Of a stretch of DNA of 64,000 bases, positions 7,953 to 17,586 are shown piece by piece. Where the stretch lies: the NCBI GenBank assembly GCA_965223035.1, contig OZ244980.1, positions 4,340,001-4,404,000 of the forward strand, read 5' to 3'. Both the position numbers and the translations under genes were made by a program. Source of the stretch: CAMDPA01 sp965223035. Lineage in GTDB: Bacteria > Pseudomonadota > Alphaproteobacteria > Rhizobiales > Hyphomicrobiaceae. Below the pieces are notes generated by a model that was not told the DNA's origin, did no database searches, and worked only from the letters and a program-made list of their open reading frames with translations. The number at the start of each line of letters is the position of its first letter. Positions within the stretch are counted from its first letter, which is position 1.

Positions 7953-8909
7953 CTATTCCTTCCATTGCCCCTTGGCTTTGTAGTATTGGACAGCACCGGG
8001 GTGCATCGGTGCGCCAAGAGCTAGAAAGTTCTTGGTGTCAGGTTCCATTTGCTTCCAGGCTTTGTGACCTGCCGCAAGTCTCTTCTTGATGCCATCCTGA
8101 TAGACCAACTCCAGAATATCCTTGACGGCTTGGGCTGGGACGCGTTCGTGAGCGACCCAATAGACTGTAAGGAACGGAAGCTCGACTGCCGGGATCCCCT
8201 TATAAGTGCCAGCTGCTAGGGTGTCGGGAACGTAGAAAGGATATTTGCTAGTCACCTTTTCCATATCACTCCCTGAGTAGGGCAAAATGACTGCGCCCTT
8301 GGTTTCCGCCAGTTCTTTCACAGCCGCAGCGGGTGCTGATGATTGGCAGAGCGCATCGATCTGGCCATTACCTAGTGCACGTCCGGCATCCGCGAATGTC
8401 ATGTAGCGTTCGGTAAACGTCCCATGGAGCCCGACCGCCTTCATAATGTTCGTGCAATTGAAGACCGTGCCGGAACCTGGAGGCCCCATCGCCACCTTTT
8501 TGCCCTTCAAATCCGCAAACGATTTGATACCTGAGTTTGGCAGTGTCACGAAATAGGTTGGCCCCTTATAGGCTTTTGCGACACCGCGCAACATAGTACC
8601 TTTAGCGCCTTTCGCGAATGGCCCTTCTGGTTTCTGTGCCATGAAGACATGAGCGCCATAAACAATGCCCATATCAAGCTCACCTTTGATGAGACGTTTG
8701 GCATTCTCAGTTGAACCGCCGGTCGTCACCTGCGTGATGTTATATTTTGGCAGTTTTTCGGAAATAATGGTACCGGCGGCTCCCACCATGTAATACATCA
8801 CGCCTCCGGGATTGGAACCGCCCCAGGCGATGTTGGTTTTGTCCTGGGCCGCTAGTGGCAATGCCTGTAGCACCAAAACTGCGGATGCAAATACTAATAC
8901 GTGTTTCAT
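7953..8909 (-). CDS. TAXI-family TRAP transporter solute-binding protein
   Basis: 318 aa with a clear signal peptide (MKHVLVFASAVLVLQALPLAAQ). The mature part shows TAXI features: AWGGSNPGGVMYYMVG, QVTTGGSTENAKRLIKGELD, then SFADLKGKKVAMGPPGSGT and a C-terminal HPGAVQYYK motif shared with the broken TAXI gene at 14895. The periplasmic receptor delivers its ligand (unknown, probably a dicarboxylate or amino acid) to the fused permease encoded downstream. ATG 8909 has GAGAGG eight bases upstream; the TTG at 8927 is a weaker alternative. First gene of the pair. Confidence 0.92.
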   Translation of the reverse strand: MKHVLVFASAVLVLQALPLAAQDKTNIAWGGSNPGGVMYYMVGAAGTIISEKLPKYNITQVTTGGSTENAKRLIKGELDMGIVYGAHVFMAQKPEGPFAKGAKGTMLRGVAKAYKGPTYFVTLPNSGIKSFADLKGKKVAMGPPGSGTVFNCTNIMKAVGLHGTFTERYMTFADAGRALGNGQIDALCQSSAPAAAVKELAETKGAVILPYSGSDMEKVTSKYPFYVPDTLAAGTYKGIPAVELPFLTVYWVAHERVPAQAVKDILELVYQDGIKKRLAAGHKAWKQMEPDTKNFLALGAPMHPGAVQYYKAKGQWKE

Positions 8910-9239
8910 TTTTGTTTCCTCTCTCAATTGGCGATGGGGTTTCAGTTTCCTGCAAGCACCCTGTAGGTTCGTCCCTATTTGCGACCACCAATTGTGGCGA
9001 GCACCACTTGTTGAGTCAAGGTGCTCTCATTACCGTTCGACCCGGCCGTGATGCATAGGGATATGAAGCCATCAATTTCCCAGTCATCAGTCTTGGAGCC
9101 ATCATTACATCTTGCTACGTCTGCGACAAGCGTCGTCCAACGCGGAGGGATCGCGCTGCGCGATGTGGATTGATCTCCGAGGTGCATTGTGTCGGATGGC
9201 GCAGTTATCAGTTTTGTGACAGCGCGTAGGAGTGAAACT
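8910..9239. other. Divergent intergenic region, TAXI receptor and H-NS-like genes
   Basis: About 330 bases without a credible gene, expected to hold the promoters of the minus-strand TRAP operon and the plus-strand H-NS-like gene. I see no clear operator or riboswitch. Confidence 0.4.
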
Positions 9240-9562
9240 GTGGCGACGCCTAATATTGAAAAACTATCGTATGCCGAAATCGTTGACCTCCAGTCTCGCG
9301 TCAGAGAAATGATCGAAAAGCGCAAGGCAGAGAAGAAAGACAAGGAGCGTGAAATGGCCGCTGAGTTGGCGGCAAGGGCCGGCTTCAGCTTGGAAGACGT
9401 CATTGGCAGCGGGCGCGGAAAGCGTAAGGCCGCCAAGGTTGCCCTTAAGTATCGCAACCCAAAAGACCCCTCTCAGGCCTGGACGGGGCGGGAAGTAAAC
9501 CAACGTGGCTGGTTGCTGAGCTGGACAAAGGCAAGAATCTAGAGGCCTTTCGCATTCAATGA
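9240..9562 (+). pseudogene. H-NS family nucleoid protein, frameshifted in the DNA-binding motif
   Basis: From GTG 9240 (AGGAG seven bases upstream) the protein reads MATPNIEKLSYAEIVDLQSR, a charged coiled-coil (about residues 8-45), then VALKYRNPKDPSQAWTGR. This is the layout of H-NS/BpH3-type silencers, which bind AT-rich foreign DNA through a TWTGRGRxPxW hook. The run at 9486-9492 reads GGGGCGGG where GGGGCGGGG is needed. Adding one G gives WTGRGSKPTWLVAELDKG through to TGA 9562. As sequenced, the frame ends at 9542 without the hook. Real decay or a sequencing error in a G-rich run are both possible. Confidence 0.8.
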
Positions 9563-9791
9563 GCGCAGCCACCATCCACTGTCTTGGAACAGCAACAGTC
9601 GAGGTGATGCGGGTTAGTCAGGCAATCCAGCCCTGCGGAGCCCTACGATGTAGGAATCGAGGTGATAAGGGTCGAGCCAATGTGAGCTATCCCGCACGTA
9701 AGCACAGCTATGCCAGGCTGATGACGAAGAAGTTCTGAAAGGATATTCTGGGCTACTCCAAGCCGGTTCAGATGACCAAGGATCATTAAAT

Positions 9792-10993
9792 TGTAGAACT
9801 CCACATTTGATCTGACACATCGCCTTGTCGGGCGCGGGTTGCCGACTTTGATGGTTGTTGCGAAACGAATCATCAAAGCTGCGAAAGGCAACCCTCATGT
9901 TGGAAACTAACCAGATGATCATCAAACACAAGCTTGGCCTGCTCAATCTCGCTGAAGAACTCGGCAACGTTTCGAAAGCCTGCAAGGTGATGGGACTGTT
10001 GGGCGACACGTGTTATCGCTACAAGGCAGCCATCGACGAAGGCGGCATCGAAGCCCTGTTTGACAAGACCCGGCGCAAGCCCAATCACAAGAACCGCGTC
10101 GAACAACACGTCGAAGATGCCGTTGTCGCCTACGCCATCGAACCGCCGGCGCATGGCCAGGTCCGCGTCAGCAATCAGCTGCGCAAACGCGGCACGTTCG
10201 TGAACCCGAGTGGCGTGCGTTCAATCTGGCAGAGGCACGAGCTGCATAATTTCAAGCTGCGGTAGCGCGCTTTACAGGCCCAGATTGCCGAGACCGGTGC
10301 CGTGCTCACCGAGGACCAGGTCGCAGCCCTTGAACGCAGGCGCGAAGACGAAGTTGCTGCCGGCGAAATCGAGAGCGCACATCCCGGTTATCTTGGTAGC
10401 CAGGACACCTTTGTATGTCGGTCCCTTGAAGGGCGTCGGAAGGATCTGTCAGCAGACCTTCGTCGACACCGATTCGAAGGTCGCCTGCGCGAAACTCTAT
10501 ACGACTAAGACACCGATCACGGCGGCCGATGTGTTGAACGATGAGGTGCTACCGATGTTCGCAAAGCACGGCCTGCCAATGCTGCGCATTCTCACCGAAC
10601 GTGGCACCGAATACTGTGGTCGCCCCGAGCAACATGACTATCAGTTGTAGCTCGCCGTCAACGATATCGAACACTCGAACACCAAAGCAAAGTCGCCGCA
10701 AACGAATGGCATTTGCGAACGCTTTCACCGCACCGTTCTGCATGAGTTCTACCACGTGGCATTTCGCAAGACGGTGTTCGACCGCATCGATCAACTGCAA
10801 AGTGAACGCGACACATGGATTGAATTCTACAACACTGAAAGGACACATCAGGGTAAGATGTGCTGTGGCAGAACCCCGGCCGAAACCCTGATAGATGGCA
10901 AGAACGCCTGGGCCGAAAATCGCTTCGACTGATCTTGATTTGACGCCACAACCGCAAAGCCGGCAACTGTCAGATCAGGTCGCGAGTTTTACA
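9792..10993 (+). mobile_element. Decayed insertion sequence, IS481-like
   Basis: 1,202 bp with imperfect inverted ends: TGTAGAACTCCACATTTGAT at 9792-9811 continuing to TCTGACA, and the complement of TGTAAAACTCGCGACCTGAT at the right end (10968-10993). It contains one broken transposase gene. The right end overlaps the last codons of the neighbouring monooxygenase gene. No clear target duplication. Confidence 0.8.
9897..10932 (+). pseudogene. IS481-like transposase, two ambers and a frameshift
   Basis: The N-terminus LGLLNLAEELGNVSKACKVM is the helix-turn-helix of this group; the catalytic half carries LTERGTEYCG, SPQTNGICERFHRT and NTERTHQGKMCCGRTP. Reading across needs three repairs: an amber at 10263-10265, an extra G near 10411 (DTF then VCRS where YVGPLKGVGR is expected), and an amber after HDYQL at about 10648. 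The element cannot transpose by itself. Confidence 0.88.
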
Positions 10994-11980
10994 CTTCGAA
11001 AGACCCGTCACAAGTTCGCTGAGGCGCCCCGTCAGAATGTGTTCCGCCTCACTCGTCATGCGCCGGATGATTTCGCCGGCCGACGGGATGTCATGAATCA
11101 AGCCGGCATCCTGTCCGTAGAATAGCGGAGCCTGCTCAACGTCGCCGAATTCATAGGCAGCTCTAATCCGTACCGCAGCTTCAGACTGCCGCTGCCGAAG
11201 CGTCCATTCCCGTGCAGCCCATTGCTCGATGAATTTGTTCCTTGCCACGCGCGACATTGCTCCAGGCCAGACGACGTTCATCGCGATATCGGGGATGTCT
11301 GTGAGAAACGTGTCGTGACCATCGCTGCGAATGATCGCTTGCTTGAAGTTGTCGTGATATGGAGCCTCTTTAGAAGCAAGCAAGCGCGTGCCGAGCAATA
11401 CTCCATCAGCGCCGAGAGCGAGCGCGGCGGCCAGCCCACGTCCATCGGCAATGCCGCCGGCGGCGAGAACAGGTTTCGGTGCAACCGCATCCACGATCAT
11501 GGGCGTCAGCACCATCGTTGCCATCCAGGCGACGTGACCGCCGCCTTCTGTTCCTTGGGCAATGATAATGTCAGCATCGGCAGCAGCGGCTTGCTCTGCC
11601 TCCGGCACGCCACCAGCCATGACGGTCACCTTGCAGCCGGCATCGTGCGCGCGTTGGATGTAGTGTTTCAGGTCTTGATCGGGACGCGGCCAGGCAAACG
11701 CTATCGCTGCCGGCCTTTCTGTTAAACCAGCAACGAAGCACTCCTCGTCGAGGACGAACAGCAGGAAGTTGAGGGCAAATGGTTTCGAGGTCCGGCTTCT
11801 AATCGCGGCCGTGGCTTCTCGGATCTGCTGAGCGGACAAGAAGGCGCATCCCAGTGCGCCAAAACCGCCAGCTTCGCTGACCGCCGCGACCAATTCCGCA
11901 TTCGTGTGCCCACCACCCATGCCACCCAATGCAATGGGAGTTTCAATCTCGAGTAACTCGCAGATGCGCGTATGGATCAT
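10970..11980 (-). CDS. Nitronate monooxygenase-like flavoprotein
   Basis: 336 aa TIM-barrel FMN protein of the nitronate monooxygenase / 2-nitropropane dioxygenase-like group, which oxidises alkyl nitronates, or in some members acts as an NADH:quinone reductase. Visible: ETPIALGGMGGGHTNAELVA near the N-terminus, QGTEGGGH (FMN phosphate region), LAAGGIADGRGLAAALALGAD and LLGTRLLAS. ATG 11980 has GAGG eight bases upstream. The last five residues (TRDLI) and the TGA at 10970-10972 are supplied by the inverted repeat of the adjoining IS, so the natural C-terminus is altered, probably only slightly. No operon partner is apparent. Confidence 0.85.
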   Translation of the reverse strand: MIHTRICELLEIETPIALGGMGGGHTNAELVAAVSEAGGFGALGCAFLSAQQIREATAAIRSRTSKPFALNFLLFVLDEECFVAGLTERPAAIAFAWPRPDQDLKHYIQRAHDAGCKVTVMAGGVPEAEQAAAADADIIIAQGTEGGGHVAWMATMVLTPMIVDAVAPKPVLAAGGIADGRGLAAALALGADGVLLGTRLLASKEAPYHDNFKQAIIRSDGHDTFLTDIPDIAMNVVWPGAMSRVARNKFIEQWAAREWTLRQRQSEAAVRIRAAYEFGDVEQAPLFYGQDAGLIHDIPSAGEIIRRMTSEAEHILTGRLSELVTGLSKCKTRDLI

Positions 11981-12387
11981 GGACAGCCTCGACACGGTCC
12001 AATGTGCCACCCGGTCGCAATGCAAGGTCTAACATGCCCGCAACCGGCTGTCTTTTCCTTTTTTTTTGGGGGCATAGGTGCGCCCTGTCTTGCGCGGACA
12101 GAAGGCTGTTCTGTAGCTGGAAACTCGCTGCATCCCAGGGGGAGTTGTCACACTCATTACAAGCGCGAATGACTTACAAGCGCGAACGACGCCAGCAATG
12201 CGAAATAACCAAGCGCTACAGCCACATTGGGTGTTGCCTTTCACTAAGTCAAATCAGGGTCAAAGACCAACGTCGCTGCGCTCCAGCCGATCGAGATGGA
12301 GCCTGGGTCGTTGCCGGTCGCTTTTGACCTGCAAACACGGATTTGTGGACAACGGAAACCGTTCAGCCCGTTGCCCACAAAGCAAGC
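11981..12387. other. Intergenic region with a 17-bp tandem duplication
   Basis: No gene is supported here. TTACAAGCGCGAATGAC (12157-12173) is followed directly by a copy with one mismatch (12174-12190). A run of nine T lies at about 12060-12068. Nothing else is recognised. Confidence 0.4.
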
Positions 12388-13503
12388 TTAGACCGATGTG
12401 GCTTCCCCATTTGGAAAATGCCGGTAAGTGTTCACGGCCGACCTGAATTGCTTAAGCCCCAACAACTCACGGATGTCCTCCGCACCCTCCATCATTCTGG
12501 GCTCTGCAGGTATTCCGGTCCCGTTCGCGACACGGTCGTTCTTGGTGAATGTTGCAGCGATAATCGACGCCGCTGAGACGGCCGCCGGCCCCAAAGCTGT
12601 TTCCAGCGCCGTTCTGGCTTTCCCAAGTTGGGCTGGGTCGGGCCCGAGCACCGCGTCAGAAAATGCCAACAGCTCGCTTCCCCCGGGCAAGCCGATATCC
12701 AATCGCCGATCCACCAATGCCTTCAAATCGACTTCGTGTCCCAACAGTTTAGCACCCTCACGGAGCGCTTTTGCATGGCCGTTCGTTCAATAAAAGCACT
12801 CATTGATCGCTGATACGCGGCCCGCGACGATTTCCACCTGCGGACGCGACAATCCTTCATGGTGCTGGTAATCCCACTTTAGGAAATGAGCCGATGGCAT
12901 GTACTGAATTTCTTCCAAGTCATTGTGCGCCTGGAATTCGTCCGGGACGAGGCTCAGACCACGCATGATATAGGGCTTCCAGGGACCAAAGAGAGCCTTG
13001 CCGATTTCTCCCCCCGCTGGACCGTTGGGTATTGTCGGAACCCATGCTTTTTCTAGCACCGCCGTTGCAGGACGCTCGCGCGATGGTTGACCAGGTTGCG
13101 GTGCCGGCAGAGGTCTCAACGGAACGCCGATACCCCTCGCAAAAACGTCAAAGCACGTCGTGCGGGCAATGAGACCAACGATCTCGACATACTCCGCATC
13201 GCTCAAGCCGTCCGCCATTGCGTCATCGAAAAACGCTTGATCCATTTCTTTGGGCGCAGTGGCCAAACGATGAACGACCCGCCTGGCAACCTCGGATAAC
13301 ACAAGATCGGGAACAAATCCTTCGTCATCGGGTTTTTCCAGAACGCCTGCCTCGAAGCCAGCCCTTCGTCCTTCGGCGACGATTGCCAAACGCTGCTTGC
13401 CGGTTCCCCAGGTGCCGGGCAATGCCAATTGTTTAAATTGTCGGGCGTGGATCGCCGCCACGTCTTCACGCACAGGATAGGTCGAATCGTCGTAAAGGCT
13501 CAT
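12388..13503 (-). CDS. AhpD-like (carboxymuconolactone decarboxylase fold) protein, candidate selenoprotein with in-frame TGA
   Basis: From ATG 13503 (strong AGGAGGAG site) one frame of 371 codons runs to the stop at 12388, interrupted only by TGA at 12787-12789 (codon 239). Translation there is INECFY-UGA-TNGHAKAL. This matches the AhpD active-site pattern C-x-x-C-x-x-x-H (Cys236, codon 239, His243), with TGA where the peroxidatic cysteine belongs. Coding continues normally for 132 codons (LGHEVDLKALVDRRLD and onward). The protein seems to hold two AhpD-like helical domains (about 40-130 and 180-360); only the second has the redox motif. A SECIS-like hairpin follows at suitable distance. A plain nonsense mutation in a region of decay is the alternative. 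Predicted role: thiol- or selenol-dependent peroxidase-like reduction. Confidence 0.7.
12751..12769 (-). promoter_or_regulatory. Candidate bacterial SECIS hairpin downstream of the in-frame TGA
   Basis: On the minus strand AGCGCTC pairs with GGGTGCT (seven pairs, two of them G-U) around the loop CGTGA, which has G at its second position. Twenty-four bases separate the TGA from the loop, within the range accepted for bacterial SECIS elements. The stem is short and coding sequence can form such hairpins by chance. Confidence 0.4.
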
Positions 13504-14423
13504 GCAGTATCTCCTCCTGAATTCCATTTCCGCGCATTCGCCGCCGCACTGTGCAAAATCTCATTCTGGGCCACAGCACGTACGAATTCCATTGCAATGC
13601 CACTCCGAGGAGCGTTGTTCGGCCGGAGCGCGAACACGCCCAAGCTCGGCAGCTACCAGGTGGGCAGTATTATCTCCATTGCACCGGAATCTATGACTTT
13701 TTTCAACCAGAAACCTCGGAAGCACAACAAGTCCTGCGCCGCTTCGTGCCAACTGGTATAGCGCACAGCATTGTTGGCCGATGGGCGAAGTGTAATCCGT
13801 TCGACAGGACCATGTCGGAACGCTGGCCGCGATGGTGCCTGCAACAGTTCCAGCCAATCCCAATCCTCGACATCTTTGGGCGTCTTGGGTTGCCGGCGAC
13901 CTTTCAGATAAGATCGGGATGCCATAAGGCGGCGTTCCACATCATAGCGCTTTTTGACCTTGAGCTGGTTGTCGCGCGGCCGGCCCATCCGAATGGCAAC
14001 ATCGAAGCTGTCCGCGATGACATCGCAAGGCGAGTCTCAGTCGTCGACCATCAATTCCACATTTGGATGCGATGTCGCAAATGTTACAATTTATTCCGAC
14101 AGCATTGACGACGCCAGCACGGTCGGGGCCGTAATGCGCAACTCTCCACTTCCTGTCGTCGCTTGGTTGGTTGTATTGGCGATTCCGTCTTGCGCCGCAT
14201 TCATTATAGCTTGGGCTGACACGATCAAACGCTCACCTTCACGAGTAAGCGAAAGCTTCCTGGTAGATCTATAAGGCAAAGCCACTCCAAGTTGCGTCTC
14301 GAGTTGGGCGATGTGGTGGCTTACCACAGACGGGGACATATGGAGGGCCCTCGCGGCTGATCGGAACGAGCCATGCTCGACGGTTTTTGCGAGTATAGCC
14401 AGGGGTCGGAGATGGTTCAGCAT
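13500..14423 (-). pseudogene. LysR-family regulator with three nonsense codons
   Basis: One frame of normal LysR length (307 codons) from ATG 14423. The winged helix-turn-helix (LRPLAILAKTVEHGSFRSAA, then LHMSPSVVSHHIAQLE) is intact. The effector domain shows FDVAIRMGRPRDN and ASRSYLKGRRQP. TAA at codon 111, TGA at codon 129 and TAG at codon 257 interrupt it; each could come from CAA, CGA or CAG by one C-to-T change. No frameshift is present. The frame would end in an ATGA overlap with the start of the AhpD-like gene, so the two were once co-translated. The intact 110-residue DNA-binding part might still be made. Confidence 0.85.
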
Positions 14424-14894
14424 TGATCGCTTCCGTCAAATAGAGAATTCAAGTTGCCCTAACCGATCGATCGCGGCGGCATTGCCTCTAGGTGTAGGTA
14501 TAGGTAGAAAACTTACGGCTGAGCAGCCACGGCAGGCCGAAGCTCCTTGCTGGAAGCGGCGGAGCGGGCCCGAACCGACTGTCGCTCTTCGATTGTCGAA
14601 CTTATCAGAAGTCGACCGCCCAGCGCTTGGCGATGAGCGCCATTGCGCGATGTCGCTACACGGCAGCATTTTGGGCGGATGACACGGGTACGGTCACCAG
14701 ATGATGGTTGCAGCGTGTGATCACGCATTTTTGGCACGCGCTCTCATTTTATGTGACATTCCGACCATGGCTCTTCGTCGCGCCGCTGACGGGGGAGTAC
14801 AGTTTGCATCGGTCAACATCATTCAATGCGGTATCTGAATTGCGACGTGGTCCTTGGAAATTCTATCAAGCCAAACAAAGGGAGGGTCAACGTC
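14424..14894. other. Intergenic region upstream of two decayed genes
   Basis: About 470 bases between the LysR remnant (minus) and the TAXI receptor remnant (plus). Short frames on both strands look random. A divergent promoter is expected but not identifiable. Confidence 0.35.
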
Positions 14895-15913
14895 ATGATC
14901 CGCAATTGCCCGCCAGCCCTCGTGTCCGGGCTCGTATCGGGGGCATTCCTGTGTGGTGCGACAACCGCCTCCGCACAGGGCATTTTGAAGGGTGACACCG
15001 GCGGCGTTGGAAGCGTGAACCACACGTTCATGATCATTCTGTCAACGGTTCTGCAAAAAAATGCGGGCGTCAACTAGCAGGTGAACGAGGGTCAAACCCT
15101 GACAAAATCGGCGCTTATACTTGGCCAGCGCAAGATCGACGTGTCGGTTGTGCCGCCGGTCATGGTGCCGTGGATGAGAAAGGGCACGCGCTTCTACAAA
15201 AAAATCCAGCGGCCGCAAAGAAGGCGATCGACAACATCCGTCTGATCGTCGCCTATGGGTCTGGTGTCCGCCACCACATGGTCTGGGCTAACTCTGGCAT
15301 CAAGACATGGGCCGACCTCAAGGGAAGACGGGTCTTGGTTGGGCCACCGCGGGGCGGCGCGTCACCAGTTGCCATTCAGTCGATTAAATTGAACTCCGGT
15401 CTTGTGAACAAAAAAGATTATAAAGAAATTCGTATGCCTTGGAACGCGGGCATTCGCGCCATGGCGGACGGCAAGCTGGACGTGTTCGTCCGCCCGGCTG
15501 GCATCGGGGCAGCTTCGATCGACCAGCTCGGGGCCAAGCGGACGTTTCGGCTCCTCGCCGTCAACCCGAATGCGCCGGGTATGAAAAAGTTCGTGGCGCG
15601 TGCCGATCGCATGCTCGTGAAGATTCCCGCAGGGACCTATGATAATCAAATCAATAACGACAAGGACGTTCTCACCGACGGCTTCCGCCATCAGTTGGCC
15701 GTGCGAAAAGATATGAGCGACGACCTCGTCTATCGGATCACGAAAGCAATTTTCGACAATCTCGGTGAGATGCACAAAACGGCTGTGACGTTGCGGGATA
15801 TTTCACTGGATGATCCATTTACGGGGGGCAACATACAGCTGCATCCGGGCGCAATCCGCTATTACAAGGAAGTCGGCAAGAAAATACCGCCGAAGTTGGT
15901 CTCCGACGGCTAA
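14895..15913 (+). pseudogene. TAXI-family TRAP solute-binding protein, nonsense plus frameshift
   Basis: ATG 14895 follows a GGGAGGG site and encodes a signal peptide (LVSGLVSGAFLCGATTASAQG). The receptor reads GGVGSVNHTFMIILSTVLQ to a TAG at 15075-15077, then QVNEGQTLTKSALILG in the same frame, then changes frame at an A-run near 15198-15204. The rest is typical: NSGIKTWADLKGRRVLVGPP, DGKLDVFVRP and a C-terminal HPGAIRYYKEVGKK, the same tail motif as in the intact receptor at 7953. No permease gene lies beside it. The decayed LysR gene next door may have been its regulator. Confidence 0.88.
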
Positions 15914-15934
15914 ATTGTTCCGACAGCGCCAATA

Positions 15935-16025
15935 CTAGAGCAACCTGCTCTTAATCGGAACCGGAACGATTCCGATTAAGAGCAGAAGGTTGCTCTACAC
16001 TTTAGGGACGATCATCTTTGTGCCT
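15935..16025 (-). repeat. Palindromic element, copy 3 (module B plus truncated module A)
   Basis: Module B (CTAGAGCAACCTGCTCTTAA with complement AAGAGCAGAAGGTTGCTCTA), the linker CACTTTAGGGAC, then only the first arm of module A (GATCATCTTTGTGCC). The second arm is missing, so this is a truncated composite. It lies 22 bp after the TAXI remnant. Confidence 0.85.
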
Positions 16026-16317
16026 GTTAGGAATGTCCGGTGCTGGGAACGTCGCGGCGGCAAGAAATTGACGTGCACGCTCAAGCAACCTGTTTGCATG
16101 CCCGAGACCATTATCGAATAAAAGCAGGATACCTATTCAGCCTCAACCGTCGTCCAAGGGCCTGCGTAGTCCCGTTTTCAGGCGAACGCTACGGCCCGTC
16201 CCTGATGGCTTGTCGCCCCCGCGCCACCTCAGAGAAACTTGCACACAACCGATCATGCAAGCGGTAATGTATCCGGGATTAGGGTACCGCTGCCCTACCC
16301 GCCGAGGACCGCCAGCC

Positions 16318-17562
16318 ATGACAGCCGAGCCTGCCGCCCCACCCCTCAATGCGACCGAGAGCGACCCAAAACGCCTCGGCTGGATGCAGGGCTACCCGCC
16401 CGCGCCCGAGGTGGCGATCACCTTCGCCGACGGCAGCTTCCGCCAGTTCCCGCAGAGCCGTTGGGCGTTCAGCCATTTCCGCCAGTTCGTGCCGACCAAG
16501 GCGGTCTGGCGCGGGCCGGGACCGACCTCAACCTTGACGCGTGCCGAGCAGGATCTCGATGGTCTTCCCGTAACGCTGGCCGACGGCCGGCGCATCACGC
16601 TCTCGGGGGCGCTGACCGAGACCTACGCCGACGGAATCGCGGTGTTGCACAAGGGCCGCCTTGTCTACGAGCGCTATTTCGGCGCCCTCCAGCCGCACAC
16701 CCCGCACATTGCCATGTCCGTGACGAAATCTTTCGTCGGCACGCTAGCCGGCATGATGGCGGCTGACGGCCGGCTCGACCCGCAGGCCCCCGTGCCGACC
16801 TACGTGCCAGAGCTGGCCGCGAGCGGCTTCGGCGACGCCACCGTCCGCCAGGTGATGGATATGACCACGGCCATTGCTTACACTGAGGTCTATACCGACC
16901 CCAACTCTGACGTCTGGGCCATGCGCCGCGCCAACGGTACCGCACCTCCACTGCCGGGCGCCGAACCTACCTCGCTTCTAAACTACCTTACAACGCGCCA
17001 GAAACAGGGTGAGCACGACCGCGTCTTCGCCTACCGCACCATTAACTCAGACGTCCTCGGCTGGATCGTGCGGCGGGTCTCGGGCAAGGGCCTGGCCGAC
17101 CTCATGTCGGAGCGCATCTGGCAACCCATGGGAGCCGAGGAGGACGCCTATTTCACCGTTGACCGGCTCGGTACGGAGTACGGCGGTGGCGGCCTCAACA
17201 CTACGCTGCGCGACCTCGCCCGGTTCGGCGAGTTGATGCGCAATGGTGGCAGTTTCAACGGCCGCCAGATCGTGCCGGCAAGCGTGATCGACGAGATCGC
17301 CCGGGGCGGCGACCGGAACAAGTTCGCCCCCGCCGGCTTCCTGACTCTGCCGGGATGGTCCTACCGCATGCAGTGGTGGGTGAGCCACGATGCCCACGGC
17401 GTCTTTATGGCGCGCGGCATCCACGGCCAGGCGATCTACGTCAACCCGAGGGCCGAGGTCGTGATCGCCCGCTACGCATCGCACCCCATGGCCGCCAATA
17501 TCAACATCGATCCCGTGTCGCTGCCGGCCTGGAAGGCCGTCGCCGAAGCGCTGATGGGGTAG
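16318..17562 (+). CDS. Serine hydrolase, beta-lactamase/NylB-like
   Basis: 414 aa of the serine beta-lactamase-like superfamily, closest in look to 6-aminohexanoate-dimer hydrolase (NylB) and class C-type esterases. Catalytic S-x-x-K is SVTK (Ser134, Lys137). The second motif is YRTIN (from Tyr239). A third glycine-rich element, FMARGIHGQAIYVNP, occupies the KTG-equivalent strand. No signal peptide, so probably cytoplasmic. ATG 16318 has GAGGA upstream; a longer frame back to GTG 16210 has no good site. GC is higher than in the flanks, suggesting separate origin. Substrate (amide, ester or lactam) cannot be told from sequence. Confidence 0.85.
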   Translation: MTAEPAAPPLNATESDPKRLGWMQGYPPAPEVAITFADGSFRQFPQSRWAFSHFRQFVPTKAVWRGPGPTSTLTRAEQDLDGLPVTLADGRRITLSGALTETYADGIAVLHKGRLVYERYFGALQPHTPHIAMSVTKSFVGTLAGMMAADGRLDPQAPVPTYVPELAASGFGDATVRQVMDMTTAIAYTEVYTDPNSDVWAMRRANGTAPPLPGAEPTSLLNYLTTRQKQGEHDRVFAYRTINSDVLGWIVRRVSGKGLADLMSERIWQPMGAEEDAYFTVDRLGTEYGGGGLNTTLRDLARFGELMRNGGSFNGRQIVPASVIDEIARGGDRNKFAPAGFLTLPGWSYRMQWWVSHDAHGVFMARGIHGQAIYVNPRAEVVIARYASHPMAANINIDPVSLPAWKAVAEALMG

Positions 17563-17586
17563 AGTACCCATCTTCAGCCAAATGGA

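Noticed and set aside
14037..14039. TGA in the LysR frame as a second selenocysteine codon
   Set aside because: The position (after VDD in the effector domain) is not a redox site and normally holds arginine; two other stops are present, so it is ordinary decay.
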